From Candidatus Woesearchaeota archaeon (GTDB lineage Archaea; Nanobdellota; Nanobdellia; Woesearchaeales; WJKL01): DNA of 30,596 nucleotides. Below, in pieces: positions 16,721 to 24,383 of the stretch. The notes under the pieces were generated by a model. The model was not told where the DNA came from, did not search any database, and was given only the letters and a program-made list of their open reading frames with translations. The DNA lies in the NCBI GenBank assembly GCA_019322535.1, contig JAHWIM010000050.1, positions 1-30,596 of the forward strand, in the 5' to 3' direction. Position 1 is the stretch's first letter. Every line of letters starts with the position of its first letter. The position numbers and the translations under genes were made by a program.

Positions 16721-17097
16721 AAGCCCAGGCAGCAATTGAATTCACAGTCTTAATAGCAGGAGTATTTCTTGTATTCATACTTTTTCTAAAAGTTATTGCA
16801 GGCCAATATATAGATATTAGTCAAGACAAAGCTTACTCTGCTTTAAAAGACTTAACAGAAACTATTCAAATTGAATTATTCATAGCAGAATCTTCAAAAG
16901 AAGGCTACAATAGAAAATTTGCTATACCAACAAAAATAAATAACAACATGGATTATAACATAATTTTATCAAATAATGAACTATCATTAAAAACAACTAA
17001 ACTCCAACACACTGTCAATGTTCCAAACGTTGCAGGTATTCTTCAGAAAGGAAATAATCAAATAAAAAAGATTAATGGAACAATTGTATTAAATTAA
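16705..17097 (+). CDS. Minor pilin-like protein (class III signal)
   Basis: The 130 residues start with MDKRIKA then QAAIEFTVLIAGVFLV, a class III-type prepilin signal and hydrophobic helix. The remainder is a small extracellular-type domain ending NGTIVLN. It overlaps the previous gene by 16 bases and is one base from the next. Likely a minor subunit that primes or caps the pilus. Confidence 0.78.
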   Translation: MDKRIKAQAAIEFTVLIAGVFLVFILFLKVIAGQYIDISQDKAYSALKDLTETIQIELFIAESSKEGYNRKFAIPTKINNNMDYNIILSNNELSLKTTKLQHTVNVPNVAGILQKGNNQIKKINGTIVLN

Positions 17098-17098
17098 A

Positions 17099-17602
17099 AT
17101 GGAAAAAAAGGGGCAATTTAACTTTATCGATTTTATTACAGGTATTGTGATATTTGCTATCTTATTGACTATTTTTTTTAAATATTCTCCAAATATAACA
17201 AAATCTCAGGAAGGAATTACTGGACTAGCTATAGAAGGAAGAATAATTTCAGATGATTTATTATCAGAGGGATTTCCAAGCAATTGGAACTCAAGTAATG
17301 TTGTAATTATAGGCATAACAAATAACAATAACCAAGTAAATGAAACAAAAATTCAAAATTTACTTAATGTAAGTTATCCTCAAACAAGAGGACTTTTCAG
17401 AACAACATATCACTACTATTTTCTTTTCAGGGATCAAGATAATGCTATATTAAAAATAAGTCCAACACAAGAAGGAATAGGCTACTCAGGAGTAAATTCC
17501 TCAAACATAGAGAATATCAATACTCAAAAATTAATCAAAATAGAAAGAATTGTATTTTTCAGAGACCAGATGACTAAATTGGTGCTATACTTATGGCAAT
17601 AA
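17099..17602 (+). CDS. Pilin-like membrane-anchored protein
   Basis: The 167 residues begin MEKKGQFNFIDFITGIVIFAI: a KKGQ cleavage-type site before one hydrophobic helix, then a secreted-type domain rich in Asn and Ser with several NxS/T sites. The canonical Glu at +5 is an Asp-containing variant, so processing is less certain than for its neighbours. Its last ten bases double as the start of the next gene (TATGGCAATAAA). Confidence 0.65.
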   Translation: MEKKGQFNFIDFITGIVIFAILLTIFFKYSPNITKSQEGITGLAIEGRIISDDLLSEGFPSNWNSSNVVIIGITNNNNQVNETKIQNLLNVSYPQTRGLFRTTYHYYFLFRDQDNAILKISPTQEGIGYSGVNSSNIENINTQKLIKIERIVFFRDQMTKLVLYLWQ

Positions 17603-19464
17603 ACAAAAAAAGAATGTCTAGGAAAGCATATTTTTTTACTTTAGATGCAATAATAGCGCTTGGAATCATAGCAGCATCATTAGCATTAGCTTCTTTTTAT
17701 TATCAGAGCAAAGAAAAAACAACCACCATCAACTTACTAGCAGATGACTTAACAACAACATTTGCTTTTCTGAGTATAAACAAAACAAATAATTCATATG
17801 TTGAAGATTTAATTGCAAATGGCACAATAACAGACTTAAACAACACTGTTCTAGAACAAATAGGTGAATTTTGGGCCCAGAATATGACAAATGAAGCCCA
17901 GAATATGATTGAAAACCTAACTTATGGCCTTATCCCTTCTACATATGGTTTTGGTTTTTGGATAGATAATGACCCAGTATACGCCAAGAACATAACCGGC
18001 TCTGTAACAGCATTAACTACTTCTAAAAAAATGATTTCTGGTTATGAAAAAGATAAACCAACAGAAGGGTATGTTTCAAGAGCTTGGGCAAGAACTGCTC
18101 TTAAAAACATGACAAAATCATTTCCATTTTATGTTCAGGGTGCAGGATTTCAAGGTGGAGGTGGTGTAACTTTTACAAAAAAATTCAATTTAAATGCTTC
18201 TGAAATACTTAATGCAAAATTCTATATATCAATCCACTACGGGATTAGTAATATCAATTCTATGAAATTCAAAATAAATGGTAATGATTTAGATCCAAAC
18301 TGGATTTATATTGAAGAAAGAATAGTGGGCGCAGATACAACACATGTAGCATTTGGATTGGTTGATGACTGCGTTAGTTTTATCCAAAGTGGAGAAAATA
18401 CAGTAGAAGTTTATTTAGTAAGTCAAAGTCCATATCCTGCTTACATTAACCCAGGGATGAGGTTGGATGTAACATACAAAGTAGAATCTGGTTATTACCA
18501 AGACCCAAGAATAAAAACATATTATTTTGATAATATTAAGAGCTTAGAAACAGGAGATAAAAAAAGCGGTGTTTGGGCAATTATGCCAATACATATTAAA
18601 AAAGGAAGGCCTTTAGAATCAGTTATATTCCATCTAAAAGCTCAGGACATAGAAAATATATCTGATATACCTCCAAATGTTTCCCAATACAATATCCAAA
18701 TCTATCTAGATAACAAAACAATTGATTTGTTTAATCCTTCTTCATCAAATGAAACAGTTGAAAAAACATACAACCTAACTAACAATGTAACAGAAGGAGA
18801 CAACATCCTTGCAATATATCTAAATTCTTATATTACAACACCATGGGGAAATGGAGATACAATACTCTATTCAGATTCAGTTAATGACCCAGATGGATCT
18901 TCGTATGTTGAAGTGAAATATGGTAAAGAAGTTGCAGAAGAAATAAAATATGGAGTTATAGATGTATCCTTTGTAGAAGAAATAGGAGGCATAAAAAACA
19001 GCACAAAAACATACCCTTTAAATGTAACTAAAGAAATTCTTCAAGCATTTGTACAGCTTGCTCAGTTAGACAGCTTAGATCTTTCTTTGTATGTTGATAA
19101 TGGTCAGTCAAATAATTTTATTTTCAATACACCAAGAGAGCTTTCAACTCCAAGTAAAATTTATGTAGATCCAATTTACATAAGAACTGGAAATATTAAT
19201 CTGTTTAATATAACTGACACTTGCCCATCATGCCATGTATTGCCTGAAAGTGCCATAGAATATCTAGCAAATATTCCTGCATTAGTCAGTTATGGTGAAG
19301 TATTTACAACACAACAAGAAGCAGAAGATGATGCCCTTCAAAGATTAAATGAATCAATAGGTCAATATGCTCAAATAATTACTTTTGAATTAGATAGCAA
19401 TCAAGTACAAGATATTCCAACTCTTTGGGGTCCTGCAATAGCAGAAGTTAGAATATGGCAATAA
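17593..19464 (+). CDS. Large pilin-operon surface protein with N-terminal anchor
   Basis: A short basic N terminus (MAINKKRMSRK) and one helix (about 13-35, YFFTLDAIIALGIIAASLALA) are followed by about 580 residues of extracellular-type sequence, beta-rich, with many NxT/S sites and few cysteines (a CPSC pair near 560). In place and shape it is like the large tip or adhesin-like subunits of archaeal pili. The TLDAI segment at the helix start is shared with other archaeal pilin-operon proteins. Domain family not recognised. Confidence 0.65.
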   Translation: MAINKKRMSRKAYFFTLDAIIALGIIAASLALASFYYQSKEKTTTINLLADDLTTTFAFLSINKTNNSYVEDLIANGTITDLNNTVLEQIGEFWAQNMTNEAQNMIENLTYGLIPSTYGFGFWIDNDPVYAKNITGSVTALTTSKKMISGYEKDKPTEGYVSRAWARTALKNMTKSFPFYVQGAGFQGGGGVTFTKKFNLNASEILNAKFYISIHYGISNINSMKFKINGNDLDPNWIYIEERIVGADTTHVAFGLVDDCVSFIQSGENTVEVYLVSQSPYPAYINPGMRLDVTYKVESGYYQDPRIKTYYFDNIKSLETGDKKSGVWAIMPIHIKKGRPLESVIFHLKAQDIENISDIPPNVSQYNIQIYLDNKTIDLFNPSSSNETVEKTYNLTNNVTEGDNILAIYLNSYITTPWGNGDTILYSDSVNDPDGSSYVEVKYGKEVAEEIKYGVIDVSFVEEIGGIKNSTKTYPLNVTKEILQAFVQLAQLDSLDLSLYVDNGQSNNFIFNTPRELSTPSKIYVDPIYIRTGNINLFNITDTCPSCHVLPESAIEYLANIPALVSYGEVFTTQQEAEDDALQRLNESIGQYAQIITFELDSNQVQDIPTLWGPAIAEVRIWQ

Positions 19465-20387
19465 ATAAAAAAGCAATGTTTTTCACATTAACATCAATTT
19501 TGCTAGTTGGAGTCTTCGTATTGTCCTTTTCAGTCTTCACAACTTATAGAACCAGAGAAAAGATGTTTGTAATAGAATCAAGAGTTAAAACAATGAACAA
19601 TTTTATAACAGGACTTGAACAAGATGTAGTCAGAGGACTGAAAATAGCTTCTGTACGAGCATTATTAGGATTATCTAACTATATAACTAGTACAGGTGAA
19701 TTTCTTAACAACAGCGAAGAAGATTTCAAAGAAGCTCTCCTGAATGGAACATTGTACAGCGAAGAACTGCCCCTAACAACTGGTTCTTCTATAAAAGATT
19801 GGATCCAAAAAATAAATGCTCAAGCTCAAAAAGTTAACATAATTCTTGATTATAATATCACAAATATAGTTGTTAATCAATCAGACCCTTGGAATATTGA
19901 CATATACTTACAAATTGACCTTTTCATAAATGACACAACAGGAATAGCTTCGTGGGAGATATCAGAAGAATTATCTACTCAAATAAGTATAACTGGTTAT
20001 GAAGACCCTGTTTATCTTATTGGTGTCTTTGGAAAAACAACAAGAACAATTACTCCAACAAATTTCACTACTTGGAATATTAATAATCTAAAAGCCCACC
20101 TAAATGCAGGCACTTATAGAGCTTATTCAAGCGCTCCAAGTTTCTTAATGAGACTAGAAGGAAATCTTTCTGCATCTCCATATGGTATTGAAACTTTAGT
20201 AGACACAAATGAATTAATTGACTATGAAATCCCTCTTAACTATAGAAGCTCTGTTGCTTATATTTATTGGGGAAATCAAACAACAACAGACTGGAGCATA
20301 CATAATATTACAGATGATTTTATGCCTGACTTTAAATTAGACCAAGAACATGTTACTTCTTACAATGTGGAGTCTTCTAAATATTAA
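19455..20387 (+). CDS. Pilin-operon membrane-anchored extracellular protein
   Basis: The 310 residues start MAINKKAMFFTLTSILLVGVF, again a basic tip and single helix (about 8-27). Then comes a helical stretch with ESRVKTMNNFITGLEQDV and a long extracellular part with numerous N-glycosylation-type sites. The start repeats the overlap seen at the previous junction (TATGGCAATAAA, which also codes the upstream WQ-stop). It ends the pilus operon, overlapping nreA tail to tail by four bases. Confidence 0.62.
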   Translation: MAINKKAMFFTLTSILLVGVFVLSFSVFTTYRTREKMFVIESRVKTMNNFITGLEQDVVRGLKIASVRALLGLSNYITSTGEFLNNSEEDFKEALLNGTLYSEELPLTTGSSIKDWIQKINAQAQKVNIILDYNITNIVVNQSDPWNIDIYLQIDLFINDTTGIASWEISEELSTQISITGYEDPVYLIGVFGKTTRTITPTNFTTWNINNLKAHLNAGTYRAYSSAPSFLMRLEGNLSASPYGIETLVDTNELIDYEIPLNYRSSVAYIYWGNQTTTDWSIHNITDDFMPDFKLDQEHVTSYNVESSKY

Positions 20388-21610
20388 AAAAATCTAGTTA
20401 ATTTCATCTGATTTTTTAAATTCTTCAAAATTACACTATTTTTTAACAAGTTATCTAAATCATAATTAAACTTCTTCTTAATCAAATTTTTTGCATATTT
20501 CAACATTAATTCTCTGTCAGCAAATTCAATTGGCTTATTGCTCAATGCCTTCCTAGTAGCTTCTCTAACAACCCAAACCCCAAGAGGAACAGCATACTCA
20601 CCTGTAATGAATCTTAATGTCAAAACAGTGCCTTGTCTCTTCAATGCACTTAATCTCTCTAAAATAGGCAATCTAGCTGCGTAATATCCACCAGCACAGT
20701 TTTCAGCGTAGCTTTTTCTTCCATTATAACCTTCATAATCTGTCATAAAACTTATATTATTGCTGGTATTCCAGCTTGCTTTTGGTAAATAAGTCTCAAA
20801 CAATTCATAACTCCATTTTTCTGGAAAAAATAAAATCAAATAATAATTTCCTAAATAACTCCCAAAATAAGCCTGATAATTAACTTCACTATGCTGTTTA
20901 ACTTCTTCAATCAAATGTTTAGCAATAGCATCGTCTGTTGCAGTTATACTCCATCTTGTTGGAACTAATTTTCTATTCCTTCTTATTCCAATAGTTCCTA
21001 CAGAAAGCAATTTCATTAAGAAATTCTCATCAAATTTATTTTGATAAAGGTAAATTAAAGCATCGTTTGCTTTTAAATCAGAATCACTATTCACTTTGTC
21101 AACTTTTGTATGTATAGTTGGATTAGATGTGATATACGCTTTTTCTAATTTAGCGTTTGGCCCCATAGGAGCAGAATAAGCATCTGTACTTAACCTAAGT
21201 TTAGGTTTTTCATTTAATTTTACTTCTATGTCAACAGGCAAAGATGCCATCCCAACTTCCTGGCTTATCTCTAATAATTTATTCCTATCCTGAGCATGTG
21301 CCTTAAATCTTGAATTAATTAAATTACTCCTAAAATCAATAATTTCTGGAATCTTATAATTGTTAGCTGCCCAATATCTCGGAGCATCATATTCCCATAC
21401 TTCATCCACAATATATGGTGTTGATAAAACACCAACATTCAAAAAAGGATATCCATGATGCCCAATAAAAGGAGCAGGACTGCTCCCTAGAAATTCTTCT
21501 TTGTTTATATCATCTCTTACTTTAAACATAGCTTCACTTTTAGCAAGAATTGAACAGAACTCTCTTCCACAAAATCCTCTGCCCTTGCATTTTAAACATT
21601 GTATATTCAT
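20384..21610 (-). CDS. nreA: NreA, archaeal DNA-repair protein with C-terminal PCNA-binding box
   Basis: Nre proteins are archaeal factors involved in DNA-damage resistance that bind the PCNA clamp. The N terminus has the zinc-finger motif CLKCKGRGFCGREFC, the body has the Nre blocks (SSPAPFIGHHGYP; NVGVLSTP; DAYSAPMGPNAKLEKA), and the last eight residues QMKLTRFF are a textbook PIP box (QxxLxxFF). Start chosen at the ATG before NIQCLKC: a 22-residue in-frame extension to a TTG at 21676 lies in inserted hairpin DNA and has no family likeness. About 408 residues, normal size. The ancestral promoter seems to lie 140 bases further up, before a remnant copy of the gene's start. Confidence 0.92.
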   Translation of the reverse strand: MNIQCLKCKGRGFCGREFCSILAKSEAMFKVRDDINKEEFLGSSPAPFIGHHGYPFLNVGVLSTPYIVDEVWEYDAPRYWAANNYKIPEIIDFRSNLINSRFKAHAQDRNKLLEISQEVGMASLPVDIEVKLNEKPKLRLSTDAYSAPMGPNAKLEKAYITSNPTIHTKVDKVNSDSDLKANDALIYLYQNKFDENFLMKLLSVGTIGIRRNRKLVPTRWSITATDDAIAKHLIEEVKQHSEVNYQAYFGSYLGNYYLILFFPEKWSYELFETYLPKASWNTSNNISFMTDYEGYNGRKSYAENCAGGYYAARLPILERLSALKRQGTVLTLRFITGEYAVPLGVWVVREATRKALSNKPIEFADRELMLKYAKNLIKKKFNYDLDNLLKNSVILKNLKNQMKLTRFF

Positions 21611-21720
21611 TTGAAATCCCTTTTTGGGCACAACATCTGACTTGCATAGCCTCTTCGTGAGACTTGACGAAGTCAATGTCTCACTTAATTTTGCGTGTCA
21701 ACCGAGCGTAACCAGTTGCT
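21611..21720. other. Inserted palindromic DNA between nreA and a remnant of its own 5' end
   Basis: It contains a strong hairpin at 21657-21684 (GTGAGACTTGAC, loop GAA, GTCAA, bulged T, GTCTCAC), richer in G+C than its surroundings. Read on the minus strand the hairpin includes GACTTCGTCAAGTCT, close to the core of the repeats in the 25-27 kb region. Confidence 0.5.
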
Positions 21721-21750
21721 GCCTTTACATTTAAGACACTGTATATTCAT
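21685..21750 (-). pseudogene. 5' remnant of a second nre-like gene
   Basis: ATG at 21750 opens a 21-codon frame whose first ten residues, MNIQCLKCKG, are identical to NreA, then diverge into SNWLRSVDTQN and a stop. The ten codons differ from those of nreA only at synonymous positions (CAG/CAA, CTT/TTA, TGT/TGC, AAA/AAG), so the copy once evolved as coding DNA. A TATA-like TTTTAAATA about 27 bases upstream fits a leaderless start here, meaning the live promoter now reads the remnant first. Confidence 0.55.
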
Positions 21751-21782
21751 AAAAACAAATAGAGATATCTCTTATTTAAAAT

Positions 21783-21812
21783 TTTAGAAAAAAAATAATA
21801 AAAAAATAAAAA
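21783..21812 (-). terminator. Poly-T terminator of the GEVED surface-protein gene
   Basis: On the minus strand, long T-runs interrupted by single A follow directly after the gene's stop codon. Confidence 0.45.
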
Positions 21813-21814
21813 GT

Positions 21815-22912
21815 TTATTTCCTTTTTCTTATCAACAATAGATAAACCATTGCAACACCCAATAATGCTACAATAATTCCAACTGTTGTAAATTCTGGAA
21901 TAGGCACTGGTGGTGTATCAAAACAGACTTGGATTCCTTCAAAGCCAATTATCATTCCTGTAGGTGATCCTGTAAATGTTTCTGGTATAATACATATCTG
22001 ATCATTAAAGCAGTCATTGTCATCCCCACATTCGTGAATTGCCACTTTTTCATCTGTCACTTCTCCATCATTAGCAAGACCTGTTGTGCCAAGGCCGCCT
22101 GCAGTGCTAAGTCTCCATCTTGAAAAAGTATATCCATAATTGCCGCTTGGCACGTTAAACTGTAAGTTGTTAACTCCTGCTGTTAAAAGCTGGCTTGCAA
22201 AAATCTGTTCACCTGCATCATTCCAGTCTCCGTCACCATTAAAATCTACCCATGCGTCAAGGTAACAGTTAACTGAATCGCACATAGCTGAAGCAGTAAC
22301 ATCTACATAGGCTGTTTGTCCTTGAACTATAAGAGATGTTGCAACAATACCATCTTCATCGTCATTGCCATCATTATCATCACCATCTGCCTCAGATGTT
22401 GGTTGTCCATCTGTTTCTGGATCAACACTTGCTCCTAAAAAAAGTCCAGGAATAATAGTATGCCTTGCTCCATTATTAGCTAAATAAGTCGGATAAGTTG
22501 GGTCAGGAGCATCTCCAAAATTTAATACATCTCCTACACAAAATTGAATATTTGAAATAGCTGGATAGTTGTCTAAAGGAATGTCATATTTACTAAAGTT
22601 GCCTGACATAACTGCAGGATCATAAGAATAATTATGACTTCCTAATGGTGGTTTTCCTCCTTTGATGATAACTGCACTAATCCATTGTGTTGATGTCCAA
22701 CTGCCTGAAACTGTATCACCAGTGATTGTGACAACACCTTCATTACCTGCTGGTTTTTCAAATGCATATCCTGTTCCATTCCATTCATATTTGGCAACAA
22801 GAGTCATTCCAATATCTTCGCAATCTGTGTTTGGGTCGCTAGCAAAAGCAAAAGAAGCAAACATCAAAACAAATAAACTTAGAGTACTAAGTTTTAATAG
22901 ATTTTTTTTCAT
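21815..22912 (-). CDS. Secreted surface protein with GEVED-type domain and PEF-CTERM-like anchor
   Basis: The 365-residue protein has a signal peptide (1-24, cut near FAFA-SDPN) and an Asp-rich calcium-binding-looking stretch (EADGDDNDGNDDEDG). It also has a GEVED-type domain (WVDFNGDGDWNDAGEQIF, ending GEVTDEKV) and a C-terminal PIPEF motif followed by a membrane helix and RKRK. That tail is the form of archaeal PEF-CTERM sorting signals, read by archaeosortase; whether it is cut here or simply anchors the protein is unknown. AGGTGAT (22918-22924) five bases before the ATG and a TATA box at 22968-22979 give a leader of about 35 bases. Confidence 0.78.
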   Translation of the reverse strand: MKKNLLKLSTLSLFVLMFASFAFASDPNTDCEDIGMTLVAKYEWNGTGYAFEKPAGNEGVVTITGDTVSGSWTSTQWISAVIIKGGKPPLGSHNYSYDPAVMSGNFSKYDIPLDNYPAISNIQFCVGDVLNFGDAPDPTYPTYLANNGARHTIIPGLFLGASVDPETDGQPTSEADGDDNDGNDDEDGIVATSLIVQGQTAYVDVTASAMCDSVNCYLDAWVDFNGDGDWNDAGEQIFASQLLTAGVNNLQFNVPSGNYGYTFSRWRLSTAGGLGTTGLANDGEVTDEKVAIHECGDDNDCFNDQICIIPETFTGSPTGMIIGFEGIQVCFDTPPVPIPEFTTVGIIVALLGVAMVYLLLIRKRK

Positions 22913-23034
22913 TTTTTATCACCTATATTATTAAAATTAACTTAATTTTATAGAATTAGACATAATCATATATAAATATTATCTTTAAGTTGGTAACATT
23001 TGGTATCCAGATATAAAGTTAAAAAATCCAAACC

Positions 23035-23044
23035 CTTATATATT
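23035..23044 (+). promoter_or_regulatory. TATA box of the DHH phosphoesterase gene
   Basis: CTTATATATT, followed about 40 bases later by GGTG and then the ATG at 23092, implying a short leadered transcript divergent from the surface-protein gene. Confidence 0.45.
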
Positions 23045-23091
23045 ACTTCACTATTTTAAAAATAATTTTTATTTTTTTATATGGTGTTAAA

Positions 23092-24120
23092 ATGCTGACA
23101 AACCAACAAATTGATGAAATAAGAAAAGAACTTCAAGAATGCAAAAATCCTTTATTTTTCTTTCATGATGATGCTGATGGTCTTGCGTCATTTCTTTTAT
23201 TCTACAGATATGCAAAAGAAGGCCATGGTGTTGTAATTAAAACAACACCAAATATAGACAAAAAATTCATAAGAAAAGTAGAAGAATACAATCCTGATAA
23301 AATATTTATCCTAGATATTGCATTAGTTCAGCAAGAATTCATAGACAGAGTAAAAACAAAAATAATCTGGATTGATCATCATACACCAATAAAAAGATAT
23401 GGTAATGTCAAATATTATAATCCAAGAGTCCAAAATCCAAAAGAAAATATACCTGCTTCTTTCATCTGCTATCAGGTTGTGAAGCAAGACTTATGGATTG
23501 CTATGATTGGTTCTATTGGAGACTGGTATTGGCCTGATTTTGCTCAAAAATTCAAAAAAGATTACTCAGATTTATTACCAGAACAAATAAATAAACCAGA
23601 AGATGCTCTTTTTGAAACAAGATTAGGAAAATTAATTAGAACAATAGAATTCTCACTCAAAGGAAAAGCCCCAGAAGCATTAAAATGTGTAAAGATACTT
23701 ACAAGAATAAAATCCCCTTATGATATAATTGATGAAAAAACGCCTGCTGGAAAATACATTGTAAAAAGAGCTGATAAAATAGGGGAAGAATATCAATTAT
23801 TATTAAAAAAAGCATTAAAAACAAAGCCAGAAGATTCTATACTCATTTTTTATTATTTGCACGGAAAAATAAGTTTTACAAAAGATCTGTCAAATGAACT
23901 TATTCATAGATTCCCAAACAAAATAATAATTGTTGCAAGAGAAAGAAAAGATGAAATGAAACTCAGCCTAAGATCAACAAAAATAAATCTTTTACCAATA
24001 CTCCAAAAATCATTAAAAGGAATAAAAGGTTTTGGTGGTGGACACGAGCATGCTTGTGGAGCAAATGTGGATAAAAAAGACTTTGAGAGATTTATAGAAA
24101 CTTTTAAAAAATTAATTTAA
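23092..24120 (+). CDS. DHH-DHHA1 family phosphoesterase (RecJ/nanoRNase-like)
   Basis: This 342-residue hydrolase has the Mn-binding motifs DDADG (26-30), LDIA, IDHH (about 102-105) and GDW, and the C-terminal substrate-binding GGGHEHACG (about 316-324). DHH-DHHA1 enzymes include archaeal RecJ-like exonucleases, nanoRNases and cyclic-dinucleotide phosphodiesterases. As the window also encodes a c-di-AMP synthase, a role in c-di-AMP or pApA breakdown is possible, but the sequence alone does not favour it over nucleic-acid trimming. It ends at a 20-base palindrome and the tRNA-Gly gene follows. Confidence 0.82.
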   Translation: MLTNQQIDEIRKELQECKNPLFFFHDDADGLASFLLFYRYAKEGHGVVIKTTPNIDKKFIRKVEEYNPDKIFILDIALVQQEFIDRVKTKIIWIDHHTPIKRYGNVKYYNPRVQNPKENIPASFICYQVVKQDLWIAMIGSIGDWYWPDFAQKFKKDYSDLLPEQINKPEDALFETRLGKLIRTIEFSLKGKAPEALKCVKILTRIKSPYDIIDEKTPAGKYIVKRADKIGEEYQLLLKKALKTKPEDSILIFYYLHGKISFTKDLSNELIHRFPNKIIIVARERKDEMKLSLRSTKINLLPILQKSLKGIKGFGGGHEHACGANVDKKDFERFIETFKKLI

Positions 24121-24131
24121 TTTTTAAGGTA

Positions 24132-24151
24132 TTTGGAAGTTAACTTCCAAA
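24132..24151. other. 20-base perfect palindrome between the DHH gene and tRNA-Gly
   Basis: TTTGGAAGTTAACTTCCAAA reads the same on both strands, 11 bases after the DHH stop codon, and is followed by ACTTTTAAAA and the tRNA TATA box. It could be the end of the DHH transcript or a dimeric protein-binding site. Confidence 0.5.
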
Positions 24152-24166
24152 ACTTTTAAAAAGCCC

Positions 24167-24175
24167 CTATATATT
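24167..24175 (+). promoter_or_regulatory. TATA box of tRNA-Gly
   Basis: CTATATATT ends 11 bases before the first tRNA base; in spacing it fits a tRNA promoter with a short 5' trailer removed by RNase P. Confidence 0.45.
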
Positions 24176-24186
24176 CTTAACCTTAT

Positions 24187-24274
24187 GCGTCGGTGGTCTA
24201 ATGGCTATGACTGTGGCCTTCCATTAAAGCTTAGAAGCAAGCCACCTATCTGGGTTCGAATCCCGGCCGACGCA
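24187..24274 (+). tRNA. tRNA-Gly (UCC) with a 16-base intron
   Basis: The acceptor stem is GCGTCGG/CCGACGC with discriminator A; no CCA is encoded, as is common in archaea. The anticodon stem is GTGGC/GCCAC and the T arm is CTGGG-TTCGAAT-CCCGG. The anticodon TCC is at 24220-24222. An intron of 16 bases (24224-24239) splits the loop after position 37. The bulge-helix-bulge is visible: helix CTTC/GAAG flanked by three-base bulges CAT and CAA. Removing the intron gives a clean 72-base tRNA with loop CTTCCAA. Confidence 0.93.
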
Positions 24275-24311
24275 CTCATACTCATTTCTAATGCGTTGTC
24301 TGACACAACCT

Positions 24312-24374
24312 TAAATATCGAATTCTAAGAAAAAGAAGATTTTCCCTACCAGATATATGGAATCAGCCTGTACT
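24312..24374 (+). repeat. Dispersed intergenic repeat, copy 2
   Basis: Second copy of the two-part sequence TAAATATCGAATTCT ... GCCTGTACT, with a longer middle. It lies at the start of the foreign-looking region. Confidence 0.4.
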
Positions 24375-24383
24375 TTACTTTTT

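Noticed and set aside
21611..21676. 22-residue N-terminal extension of NreA to a TTG
   Set aside because: It is encoded by the inserted hairpin DNA and precedes the conserved zinc-finger start.
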